Source of the DNA: Trebonia sp.
Lineage (GTDB): Bacteria; Actinomycetota; Actinomycetes; Streptosporangiales; Streptosporangiaceae
NCBI GenBank assembly: GCA_030043595.1
Contig: JASHXJ010000377.1
Location: forward strand, 1 to 10,373
Length of the DNA: 10,373 nucleotides
Direction: 5' to 3'
Shown here: positions 1 through 6,694 of the stretch, piece after piece
Layout of the letters: each line of letters starts with the position of its first letter
Numbering within the stretch: position 1 is the stretch's first letter
The notes under the pieces: generated by a model
Databases searched by the model: none
What the model was told of the DNA's origin: nothing
What the model saw: only the letters and a program-made list of their open reading frames with translations
Program-made: the position numbers and the translations under genes

Positions 1-89
1 CGCTCGGGCACGGGCATGGGCGTGCCGCGGCCTGGGAGCGCCTCCTCCGGGGTGATCATCGCCGTCTTGCGGAACCCGAGAATGCTCAT
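1..89 (-). CDS. msrA: Peptide-methionine (S)-S-oxide reductase MsrA, N-terminal fragment (cut by window edge)
   Basis: Reading from the ATG at 89-87, 29 full codons are visible before the window ends: MSILGFRKTAMITPEEALPG followed by RGTPMPVPE and probably R. A leader ending in a T-P-x-E-A-L-P-G-R-x-T-P-M-P-V-P-E-R stretch is what I recognise from actinobacterial MsrA proteins, just before the catalytic domain. MsrA reduces the S-epimer of methionine sulfoxide in proteins and free methionine, using thioredoxin, in the cytoplasm. The catalytic GCFWG cysteine motif would lie beyond the left edge, so activity cannot be judged. The start is fixed by AAGGAG at 100-95, five bases upstream; an in-frame ATG at codon 11 lacks such support. 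The gene is separated from the preceding gene by 394 bases, so it probably has its own promoter. The call rests only on this leader, remembered rather than searched. Confidence 0.78.
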   Translation of the reverse strand, partial: MSILGFRKTAMITPEEALPGRGTPMPVPE

Positions 90-93
90 CGCG

Positions 94-100
94 TCTCCTT
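94..100 (-). promoter_or_regulatory. Ribosome binding site of msrA
   Basis: AAGGAGA on the minus strand, with the AAGGAG core ending five bases before the ATG, is a near-perfect Shine-Dalgarno sequence and decides the start. CTCC lies three bases upstream of the GGAG (CTCC-GAA-GGAG), so a short four-pair hairpin could partly mask it. That last point is inference. Confidence 0.75.
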
Positions 101-258
101 CGGAGTCTTCCCATGCAGCACAACCACGGTACGCGACGGGCTGTTCCGGGCATCCGGGGCGGGTGGCGGCCTGGGCTGCGCTTCGTTCACGCCACCGTGC
201 GGCACTTGAGCCGCAGGGTGCTCAGCGGTACGGCGGAGCGGTGGTAACCAGAAGGCAC

Positions 259-345
259 CTTTGTATGAGGCCGGCCTCTTTGTATGAGTTCGGCACGACA
301 TACTGGGGCAAATCGGGCGTGAAAGTGGTCGCAGCGCATACAAAG
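259..345. promoter_or_regulatory. Cluster of three CTTTGTATG motifs, candidate operator region upstream of msrA
   Basis: CTTTGTATG occurs at 259-267 and 278-286 in direct orientation, 19 bp apart. Its exact reverse complement CATACAAAG is at 337-345. The first two extend to CTTTGTATGAG and are joined by the perfect 12-bp palindrome GAGGCCGGCCTC at 267-278. Three exact copies of a 9-mer in under 90 bp of GC-rich DNA, in a non-coding stretch ahead of msrA, suggest binding sites for a regulator, but I do not recognise the motif. The orientation of control (msrA on the minus strand) is inferred from position only. Confidence 0.4.
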
Positions 346-393
346 GCAACGGGAGTGACTGCTGTGACGGGCGGGCGGGGCCGCGGGGCGCGC

Positions 394-464
394 GGGACGT
401 GACGGGACGCGGTGACGCGGCCGCGACGTGCCGGGACGTGCCGGGACGTGCCGGCGACGTGCCG
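394..464. repeat. Short tandem repeat, ACGTGCCG core with 10-11 bp period
   Basis: ACGTGCCG appears four times, at 426-433, 436-443, 446-453 and 457-464, with start-to-start spacings of 10, 10 and 11 bp. The middle copies form the 10-mer unit CCGGGACGTG. A degenerate extension containing GGGACGTGACGGGACG lies at 394-409. The repeat begins just downstream of the polyprenyl synthase stop in the direction of its transcription. The spacing matches about one helical turn, and ACGT at each core is itself palindromic. Whether this is a protein-binding array, a transcript-end structure or neutral slippage sequence cannot be told here. Confidence 0.6.
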
Positions 465-483
465 CGACAGGCCGATCACCGTG

Positions 484-1485
484 TCACGCGCTGCGGGTGA
501 TCACGAAATCGCAGAGTGCCTCGAAGGCGGCGCGCGCTGGCACGTCGGGAAGCCGGGACACGAGTTCCCTGGCGCCGGCGATCCACGTCCGCACGGTCTC
601 CCTGGCCTCGGCGAGGGCGGGCGACACGCGCAGCAGGGACAGCGCCTCGGCGTGCAGCGCCGGATCGGTCAGGTCACCGTCCTGCAGCAGGGCTCGCAGC
701 CGGTCGGCCCGCGGGGTGGTAGCGGCGGCGCGCAGCGCGTACAGCACCGGCAGGGTCCGTACCCCCTGCCGCAGGTCCGTGCCCGGCTCCTTGCCGGACT
801 GGGCGGAGGTGCTCGCCACGTCGAGCACGTCATCGGAAAGCTGCCAGGCGACGCCGATCCGCAGGCAGGCCTCGGCGATCAAGTCCGCTGCCTCGTCCGG
901 CGCGCCGGAGAACATCGCGCCGAACCGGTCGGACGTGGCGATCAGCGAACCGGTCTTCTCCGTGATCACGTGCATGTAGTGGTCCAGCGGGTCCACTCCC
1001 GGCCGGACCCCGATCGTCTCCGCGAGCTGCCCGTCCACCAGCCGGCTGAACGTCTCCGCCTGGATCCTGATGGCTTCCGGCCCCAGGTCGGCGAGGATCC
1101 GGGACGCCCGGGCGAACAGGTAGTCGCCGGCCAGGATCGCCACCGAGTTACCGAACATGGAATTCGCGGACGGGTGGCCGCGGCGCATGACCGCCTCGTC
1201 CATCACGTCGTCGTGGAAGAGCGTGGCGAGGTGCGTCAGCTCGATCGCCACCGCGGCGGGCACGATCCGCTTGTCCCTGCTGTCGCCGAACCGGGCGGCC
1301 AGCAGCACCAGCATGGCGCGGAACCGCTTGCCGCCGGCCTCCATCATGTGCCGGGACACCTCGGCGAACATCTCGTCCCCGCCGAAGGAGGTCTCGCGCA
1401 GCGCGGCCTCCACTACGGCGAGGTCCTCGGCCATCTCGGCGGTGAGCGCCTCGTCAGCGAACTCGACGGGAACAGCGATGCTCAC
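484..1485 (-). CDS. Long-chain trans-polyprenyl diphosphate synthase (probably menaquinone side chain)
   Basis: This 333-residue cytoplasmic enzyme condenses isopentenyl diphosphate onto an allylic primer to make an all-trans polyprenyl diphosphate. Visible family motifs in order are GGKRFR (51-56), which binds isopentenyl diphosphate; the first Asp-rich motif HDDVMD (91-96) followed by RRG (101-103); KTGS (177-180); and the second Asp-rich motif DDVLD (218-222), with GK at 231-232 and DLRQG at 237-241. Length is normal for the family. The residue five places before the first aspartate is Ala87; in this family a bulky aromatic there stops at short chains, so a small residue suggests a long product, as needed for menaquinone. 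The exact chain length (C35-C50) cannot be read from sequence. The GTG start has GGAG five bases upstream; the ATG at 1496-1494 is out of frame and stops after four codons. The gene follows nuoN by 116 bases on the same strand and may be co-transcribed with it. Confidence 0.9.
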   Translation of the reverse strand: MSIAVPVEFADEALTAEMAEDLAVVEAALRETSFGGDEMFAEVSRHMMEAGGKRFRAMLVLLAARFGDSRDKRIVPAAVAIELTHLATLFHDDVMDEAVMRRGHPSANSMFGNSVAILAGDYLFARASRILADLGPEAIRIQAETFSRLVDGQLAETIGVRPGVDPLDHYMHVITEKTGSLIATSDRFGAMFSGAPDEAADLIAEACLRIGVAWQLSDDVLDVASTSAQSGKEPGTDLRQGVRTLPVLYALRAAATTPRADRLRALLQDGDLTDPALHAEALSLLRVSPALAEARETVRTWIAGARELVSRLPDVPARAAFEALCDFVITRSA

Positions 1486-1601
1486 TCGAACTCCATGTCC
1501 TCGGCCCGGCTAACCCGGCCAACCCCTTAGCGGTACGGACTCACCAGCATACGGAACGTACGGCCGGGCGGCACATACCAGGGCCGGAACATGGGCGGCG
1601 G
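1486..1601. other. Spacer between nuoN and the polyprenyl synthase
   Basis: This 116-base gap is the longest break among the nuo and synthase genes here. It contains no gene. A TATGCT hexamer lies on the minus strand at about 1552-1547 and could serve as a -10 element, but no good -35 is found at the usual distance. The direct repeat CCCGGC-TAA-CCCGGC sits at about 1505-1519. No T-run terminator follows nuoN. Read-through from nuoN, a separate promoter, or both are possible. Confidence 0.45.
1491..1494 (-). promoter_or_regulatory. Ribosome binding site deciding the GTG start of the polyprenyl synthase
   Basis: GGAG on the minus strand lies five bases before the GTG at 1485-1483. It sits inside an out-of-frame ATG-GAG-TTC-GAG-TGA mini-frame whose TGA overlaps the GTG start (GTGA), so that mini-frame could weakly couple translation. 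The coupling is inference. Confidence 0.5.
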
Positions 1602-3191
1602 TCAGCGAACGAACAGCTGCGTCGCCGCGTGGTTGGCCAGGCTCAGCACCGGCTCGGGCACGATGCCCAGGATGATCGTGGCCGCCGCGCCGACGGCCAC
1701 CGCGGTACCCGTGAATACGCTGGGCACGACCACCTCCGGCCCGTCTTCCACCGGGTCGCTGAAGAACATGAGCACGATGACGCGGACGTAGAAGAACGCG
1801 GCTATCGCGGAAGCCAGCACACCGATGATGACCAGCGGCGTCGCCCCGCCCGCGATGGCCGCCTGGAAGACGGCGAACTTCCCGGTGAACCCGCTGGTCA
1901 GCGGGATGCCAGCGAAGGCGAGCAGGAACAGCGCGAAGATGCCGGCCACGAGCGGCGACCGCTTGCCGAGGCCCGCCCAGCGGGACAGGTGGTCGGCCTC
2001 CCCGCCCGGGTCGCGGACCAGCGTGATCACGGCGAACGCCCCGACGGTGGTCAGGCCGTAGACCGCGAGGTAGAACAGCGAGCTGGACAGCCCGGCCACG
2101 GACGCCGAGATCACCGCGGTCAGGATGAACCCGGCGTGCGCGATCGAGGAGTAGGCGAGCAGCCGCTTGACATCGGTCTGGGTGATGGCGATCACCGCGC
2201 CCGCCACCATCGTGAGGACCGTCACGACCCAGAGCGCCGGACGCCAGTCCCACGTGAGGTTGCCGAACGCCACGTAGAACACCCGCAGCAGCGCCCCGAA
2301 CGCGGACACCACGGTGCACGACGCCATCAGCGCCGTGACCGGGGTGGGGGCGCCCTGGTAGACGTCCGGCTTCCAGTTCTGGAACGGCACCGCGCCGATC
2401 TTGAACAGCAGGCCGAGGCCGGTCAGCGCGATCCCCGCGAACAGCAGCGTGTCGCTGCCGGTGTTGGCCGAGGCGGCCGACGCGATCGCGGCGAGCGACA
2501 CCGAGCCGGAGAACCCGTACAGCATCGCGATGCCGAACAGGAAGAACGTGGAAGAGAACGCGCCGAGCAGGAAGTACTTCATCGCCGCCTCATGCGAGAG
2601 CAGGCGACGCCGCCTGGCCAGCCCGCAGAGCAGGTACAGCGGCAGCGACAGGACCTCGAGCGCCACGAACATGGTCAGCAGGTCGTTGGAGGCGGGGAAC
2701 AGCAGCATGCCGCCGACCGCGAACAGGGTCAGCGGGTAGATCTCGGTGTGCACCAGGCCCGCGAGCAGCACTGCGCGCTCTTCCGGCGACCCGGGCGGCG
2801 CGGCGGCCTGCCCGGCGAACTCGGACACGTCGTGCGAGGAGTCGGCGATCAGCAGCACGCTGACGAAAGCCAGCACGAGGATTGTGCCCTGGATGAACAG
2901 CGTGGGCCGGTCCACCGCGACCGCGCCCATCGCGGCCACGTGCCCGGGGCTGCCGTTGGCGAAGATCGACGGGGACGCCGCGATCACGCACGTCCATACG
3001 AAGGCGGCGGCGAGGCTGCCGAACGTGATCAGCAGGTGCACGCTGCGGCGCAGGTCCCTGGGCACGAACGCTTCGACGAGCACGCCGGCGACGGCCGCGC
3101 CGAACACGACCAGCATCGGCGCGAGCTGGCTGTACTCGATGCTGGGCGCGGGGATCGTGGCTGGAGCTGCGGCAGCGAGGAGGGAGGTCAC
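1602..3191 (-). CDS. nuoN: NADH-quinone oxidoreductase subunit N (antiporter-like membrane subunit)
   Basis: NuoN is one of three antiporter-like proton-translocating subunits of complex I, in the cytoplasmic membrane next to the quinone end of the arm. The 529-residue protein has about 14 hydrophobic segments. Family landmarks are Glu179 in LEVLSLPLY (TM5), Lys205 in AAMKYFLLGAFSS, Lys264 in LLFKIGAVPF (TM7), the D-V-Y-Q-G-A-P-T-P-V loop at 276-285, KRLLAYSSIAHAGF at 342-355, and Lys438 in SGFTGKFAVF (TM12). Odd points are Val294 where a TM8 lysine is expected, Gln271 where a histidine is usual, and Lys274 where threonine is usual. These were checked at the codon level (GTG, CAG, AAG). The GTG start overlaps the nuoM TGA by four bases (GTGA), with AGGAG at 3203-3199 seven bases upstream. 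It is the last nuo gene; the next gene begins 116 bases downstream. Confidence 0.96.
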   Translation of the reverse strand: MTSLLAAAAPATIPAPSIEYSQLAPMLVVFGAAVAGVLVEAFVPRDLRRSVHLLITFGSLAAAFVWTCVIAASPSIFANGSPGHVAAMGAVAVDRPTLFIQGTILVLAFVSVLLIADSSHDVSEFAGQAAAPPGSPEERAVLLAGLVHTEIYPLTLFAVGGMLLFPASNDLLTMFVALEVLSLPLYLLCGLARRRRLLSHEAAMKYFLLGAFSSTFFLFGIAMLYGFSGSVSLAAIASAASANTGSDTLLFAGIALTGLGLLFKIGAVPFQNWKPDVYQGAPTPVTALMASCTVVSAFGALLRVFYVAFGNLTWDWRPALWVVTVLTMVAGAVIAITQTDVKRLLAYSSIAHAGFILTAVISASVAGLSSSLFYLAVYGLTTVGAFAVITLVRDPGGEADHLSRWAGLGKRSPLVAGIFALFLLAFAGIPLTSGFTGKFAVFQAAIAGGATPLVIIGVLASAIAAFFYVRVIVLMFFSDPVEDGPEVVVPSVFTGTAVAVGAAATIILGIVPEPVLSLANHAATQLFVR

Positions 3192-4783
3192 GGCTGGGCT
3201 CCTGCGGAGACGGAGACGGAGGCGGAGACGGGGTGGGCTGGCACCGGGTCGGTGGAGTGCACCTGGGACATCGTGGACTGCACCGCGGGGTTGATCACGT
3301 CAAGCACCGGCTTGGGGTAGACGCCCATCGCGATGATCAGGGCGATCAGCGGGACCACAGCGGCCAGCTCCCGCGCCTTGAGGTCGGGCATGGCGCTGAC
3401 CGACTCGGACACCGGCCCGTTCATCGCGCGCTGGTACATCCACAGGACGTAGATGGCGGCCAGGATGATGCCGGCGGTGGCGAAGGTGGCGGCCACCTTG
3501 TACCGCGAGAACGTGCCTGCCAGCACGAGGAACTCGCTGACGAAGGTGGACAGCCCGGGCAGCGAGAGCAGGGCGAGACCGGACACCAGGAACAGCCCGG
3601 CGAGCAGCGGCGCGACCTTCTGCACGCCGCCGTAGTCGGCGATGCGGTCCGAGCCGCGCCTGGCGATCATGAACCCGGCAAGCAGGAATATCGCCCCGGT
3701 GGCGAACCCGTGGTTGACCATGTACAGCGTCGCGCCGGACTGGCCCTGAGACGTGAGAGCGAAGATGCCGAGGACGATGAATCCGAAGTGCGAGACGGAG
3801 GTGTAACCGATCAGCCGCTTCACCGAGGTCTGGCCGATGGCCACGATCGCGCCGTACAGGATGCTGATCACCGCGAGCGTGAGGACCAGCGGCGTGAAGT
3901 AGCGGAAAGCGGCCGGGAACAGCTCCAGGCAGTACCGGATCATGCCGAACGTGCCAACCTTGTCCATCACGCCGAGCATGAGCACCGCCGCTCCCGGCTG
4001 GGCGGAGAACGACGCGTCGGGCAGCCAGGTGTGGAACGGCCACAGCGGCGCCTTGATCGCGAACGCGATGAAGAACCCGAGGAACAGCCACTTCTGCACG
4101 GTCGGCGACAGCGAGACGTGCACCAGCGTCGAGAACAGGAACGTGCCGTGGTGCCCGGTGGCCGCTGACTGGCCCGCGTACACGTAGAGGGCGATGACGG
4201 CGACCAGCATGAGCAGCCCGCCGAGCAGGCTGTACAGCAGGAACTTCACCGCCGCGTACTGCCGCGGCCCGACGCCGAAGGACCCGATCATGAAGTACAT
4301 CGGGATCAGCATCGCTTCGAAGAACACGTAGAACAGGAAGACGTCCGTGGCGGCGAAGACGCCGATCATCATCGTCTCGAGGACCAGCATCAGCGCGAAG
4401 TACGTCTTCACGGAGCGCTTCGCGTTGTCCGCGTCGTGCCAGCTCGCGAGGATCACGACGGGCATCAGCACCACGGTCATGCCGATGAGCACGAGCGCGA
4501 TCCCGTCCACGCCGAGCGCGTAGTGCACACCGAACTGCGGTATCCACGAGTACTGCTCGGTGAACTGGAAGTCCGGGCCGGTGGTGCTGAACCGGGTCGC
4601 CATCACGATCACGAAGACCAGTGCGATCAGCGAGAACGCCAGGGCCAGCACCTTGACAAGACGGGTCCGCGCTTCCACGTCGCCCGGCGCACTGTCCCGG
4701 GGCAGCGACGGCACGAGCAGGACCGCCAGCGCTCCCGCCAGCGGGATGGCGCCCGCGACGGTCAGCCAGGGAAAGCCGTTCAT
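3188..4783 (-). CDS. nuoM: NADH-quinone oxidoreductase subunit M (antiporter-like membrane subunit)
   Basis: NuoM is the middle antiporter-like proton-pumping subunit of complex I. The 531-residue protein has about 14 membrane segments. Expected charged residues are present: Glu156 in FFEAMLIPMYF (TM5), Lys180 in AAVKFLLYS, Lys244 in FAIKAPLWPFHTWLPDA (TM7), Lys275 in MDKVGTFGMIRY (TM8) and Glu417 in FVSEFLVL (TM12), so the proton path looks intact. The loop after HTWLPDA reads SFSAQPGAAV and differs from the usual Ala-Pro-containing form. The C-terminus ends in a low-complexity Val-Ser-Ala tail encoded by a hexanucleotide repeat. The ATG directly abuts the nuoL TAG, and GAGG at 4793-4790 lies inside the nuoL end, which implies translational coupling. 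The TGA stop overlaps the nuoN GTG. Confidence 0.97.
   Translation of the reverse strand: MNGFPWLTVAGAIPLAGALAVLLVPSLPRDSAPGDVEARTRLVKVLALAFSLIALVFVIVMATRFSTTGPDFQFTEQYSWIPQFGVHYALGVDGIALVLIGMTVVLMPVVILASWHDADNAKRSVKTYFALMLVLETMMIGVFAATDVFLFYVFFEAMLIPMYFMIGSFGVGPRQYAAVKFLLYSLLGGLLMLVAVIALYVYAGQSAATGHHGTFLFSTLVHVSLSPTVQKWLFLGFFIAFAIKAPLWPFHTWLPDASFSAQPGAAVLMLGVMDKVGTFGMIRYCLELFPAAFRYFTPLVLTLAVISILYGAIVAIGQTSVKRLIGYTSVSHFGFIVLGIFALTSQGQSGATLYMVNHGFATGAIFLLAGFMIARRGSDRIADYGGVQKVAPLLAGLFLVSGLALLSLPGLSTFVSEFLVLAGTFSRYKVAATFATAGIILAAIYVLWMYQRAMNGPVSESVSAMPDLKARELAAVVPLIALIIAMGVYPKPVLDVINPAVQSTMSQVHSTDPVPAHPVSASVSVSAGAQP
3206..3229. repeat. GGAGAC hexanucleotide repeat inside the nuoM 3' end
   Basis: On the plus strand four hexamers follow one another: GGAGAC, GGAGAC, GGAGGC, GGAGAC. 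On the coding strand they give the Val-Ser/Ala-Ser alternation of the NuoM tail. The six-base unit keeps the frame when copies are gained or lost, so the tail length can vary without harm to the protein or to the nuoN start, which lies just downstream. Confidence 0.6.
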
Positions 4784-6679
4784 CTACAGCCTCACCACCA
4801 GAAGGCCGGCTACCAGCAGCACGGCGCCGATGAGCATGGACAGCGCGTAAGAGCGCACGAAACCGGACTGGATCCGCCGTAGCCTGCCGGACGAACCGCC
4901 GACGGTGGCGGCGAGCGTGTTGACGAGCCCGTCGACGCCGCGGCTGTCGAAGTAGACCGACAGGCGGGTCAGCCACTGGCCCGGCCGCATCAGCGCGGAC
5001 TCGTTGAGCGCGTCGCCGTACAGGTCCTTGCGCGCGGCATTGGTCACGAACGAACCGCGCGGCGCGGTCGCGGGCACCGGCACCCGCCCGTAGATCGCCC
5101 ACGCGCCCGCGGCGGCGAGCACTACCAGGATCAGGGCGATGCCGCCCGGCCAGGTGAAGAGCCCGTGCGAGACAGGAGGCGACCCGACCACCGGGGCGAG
5201 GAAGTCCACGAGCCGGTCGTCGATGATCAGGAACGCGCCGGCCCCGACCGACCCGACGGCGAGCACGACCATCGGCCACGTCATCACGCCCGGCGACTCG
5301 TGCGGGTGCGCGTGCTCGTCCCAGCGCTTGGCGCCGAACCAGGTCATGAGCATCATCCGGGTCATGTAGAACGCGGTGATGCCCGCGCCGATGATCGCGG
5401 CGCCGCCGAGCAGCCAGCCCTGGGTCCCGCCCGAGCCCCAGGCCGCGTCGATGATGGGGTCCTTGGTGAAGAACCCGGAGAACGGCGGGATGCCGATGAT
5501 CGCCAGGTAGGCGAGGCCGAACGTGACGGAGGTGATCGGCATGATCCGCCCCAGGGCGCCGTACCGGCGCATGTTCACCTCGTCGTTCATGCCGTGCATG
5601 ACCGAGCCCGCGCCGAGGAAGAGACCGGCCTTGAAGAAGCCGTGCGCGAGCAGCTGCCCGATGGCGAACGCGTACCCGGCCGGGCCAAGGCCGGCGCCGA
5701 GCATCATGTAGCCGATCTGCGACATCGTGGACCCGGCCAGGGACTTCTTGATGTCGTCCTTGGCGCACGCGATGATCCCGCCGAACAGCAGCGTGACCGC
5801 GCCGACGATCGCCACCGCGATCCGCGCGTCCGCGGAGTAGGCGAGGATCGGGTTGGAGCGCACCATCAGGTAGACCCCGGCCGTGACCATGGTGGCCGCG
5901 TGGATCAGCGCCGACACAGGCGTCGGGCCCTCCATCGCGTCGAGCAGCCAGGACTGCAGCGGCACCTGCGCGGACTTGCCGCACGCGCCGAGCAGCAGCA
6001 GCAGCCCCAGGGCCAGCGCGACGCCGCTGCCGCTGTGCTTGACCCCCGCGTCGACGCCGGAGAAGGTGAACGTCCCGTACTCGGCGAACATCAGCATGAC
6101 CGCCAGCGACAGGCCGGCGTCGCCGACCCGGTTCGCGATGAACGCCTTCTTCGCCGCGACCGCCGCCGACGGCTTGAACTGCCAGAACCCGATCAGCAGG
6201 TAGGAGGCCAGGCCAACGCCTTCCCACCCGGCATAGAGGGCCAGGTAGTTGTCGGCCAGCACCAGCAGCAGCATCGCCGCCACGAACAAGTTCATGTAGC
6301 CGAAGAACCGGCGCCGGTCGATGTCGTGCGCCATGTAGCCGACCGAGTAGATGATGATCAGCGAGCCGACCCCGGTGATCAGCAGCACGAAGCAGACCGA
6401 CAGCGGGTCGATCAGCAGCCCGATGTTCGCCTGGAACCCGGCCACCGGGATCCAGGAGTACATGTGCAGGTCAATCTCGCGGTTGCCGGAGTGGCCGAGC
6501 AGGGTGAAGTAGGCGATCACGCCGTAGACGAACGCCGCCAGCGGCATCGCCACGCCGAGCAGGTGCCCCCACCGGTTGGTGCGCCGGCCGCCGAGCAGCA
6601 GCACGGCCGCGCCGAAGACGGGGAACGCGAGCAGCAGCCATGAGACACGCAGCACGCCGGTCGCGGCCAGCGTCGTCAT
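4784..6679 (-). CDS. nuoL: NADH-quinone oxidoreductase subunit L (distal antiporter-like subunit with lateral helix)
   Basis: NuoL is the most distal proton-pumping subunit of complex I and carries the long lateral helix running along the membrane arm. The 631-residue protein shows Glu153 in GWEGVGLASYLLIGFW (TM5), Lys235 in GKSAQVPLQSWLLDAMEGP (TM7), His260 in ALIHAATMV (TM8), Lys350 in HGFFKAGLF and Lys406-Asp407 in GFFTKDPII (TM12), all expected for the family. Residues about 540-605 are polar and amphipathic, fitting the lateral helix, and the last hydrophobic segment (about 611-630) fits the terminal membrane anchor. The ATG start lies 15 bases after the nuoK stop; GAGGGG at 6696-6691 overlaps that stop and is 11 bases from the ATG, a rather long spacing. 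The TAG stop touches the nuoM ATG. Confidence 0.97.
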   Translation of the reverse strand: MTTLAATGVLRVSWLLLAFPVFGAAVLLLGGRRTNRWGHLLGVAMPLAAFVYGVIAYFTLLGHSGNREIDLHMYSWIPVAGFQANIGLLIDPLSVCFVLLITGVGSLIIIYSVGYMAHDIDRRRFFGYMNLFVAAMLLLVLADNYLALYAGWEGVGLASYLLIGFWQFKPSAAVAAKKAFIANRVGDAGLSLAVMLMFAEYGTFTFSGVDAGVKHSGSGVALALGLLLLLGACGKSAQVPLQSWLLDAMEGPTPVSALIHAATMVTAGVYLMVRSNPILAYSADARIAVAIVGAVTLLFGGIIACAKDDIKKSLAGSTMSQIGYMMLGAGLGPAGYAFAIGQLLAHGFFKAGLFLGAGSVMHGMNDEVNMRRYGALGRIMPITSVTFGLAYLAIIGIPPFSGFFTKDPIIDAAWGSGGTQGWLLGGAAIIGAGITAFYMTRMMLMTWFGAKRWDEHAHPHESPGVMTWPMVVLAVGSVGAGAFLIIDDRLVDFLAPVVGSPPVSHGLFTWPGGIALILVVLAAAGAWAIYGRVPVPATAPRGSFVTNAARKDLYGDALNESALMRPGQWLTRLSVYFDSRGVDGLVNTLAATVGGSSGRLRRIQSGFVRSYALSMLIGAVLLVAGLLVVRL

Positions 6680-6694
6680 CGTTCGTCAGTCCCC

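Larger units (their letters stand above)
90..483. other. Non-coding interval between the polyprenyl synthase stop and msrA
   Basis: This 394-base stretch holds no convincing gene. On the plus strand a reading frame runs from about 16 to 402, but it begins antisense to msrA and has low-complexity Gly/Arg composition. A 46-codon frame from the ATG at about 265 (weak GAAGG nine bases upstream) ends in Gly/Arg-rich sequence and resembles nothing I know. The left half is the probable promoter and leader of msrA on the minus strand; I could not identify a convincing -35/-10 pair. The right half carries the tandem repeat at 394-464. The middle carries three CTTTGTATG motifs, locally more AT-rich than the surroundings. 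No tRNA cloverleaf and no terminator with a T-run was seen. Confidence 0.7.

Noticed and set aside
265..402. Possible 46-codon plus-strand small protein starting MRPASLYEF
   Set aside because: Only a weak GAAGG at nine bases, a Gly/Arg-rich end that merges into the tandem repeat, and no known similarity; the ATG is part of the repeated CTTTGTATG motif.
474..502. Inverted repeat GATCACC / GGTGATC around the polyprenyl synthase stop, considered as a terminator
   Set aside because: Seven pairs with a 15-base loop containing the stop codon and no T-run downstream; too weak to call a terminator.
412..1530. Plus-strand frame of 372 codons opposite the polyprenyl synthase
   Set aside because: Antisense to a gene with both Asp-rich motifs intact; no recognisable protein features.
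1629..3320. Plus-strand open frame of 563 codons opposite nuoN
   Set aside because: Composition is dominated by Arg, Glu, Gln, His and Asp, as expected for the antisense of a membrane protein gene; the real coding strand is clear.
3300..6227. Minus-strand frame of 975 codons spanning nuoL and nuoM
   Set aside because: It is the out-of-frame shadow of two recognised genes, Arg-rich and without domain or membrane segments.
5165..6643. Plus-strand open frame of 492 codons opposite nuoL
   Set aside because: Same charged low-complexity antisense pattern; nuoL is unambiguous on the other strand.
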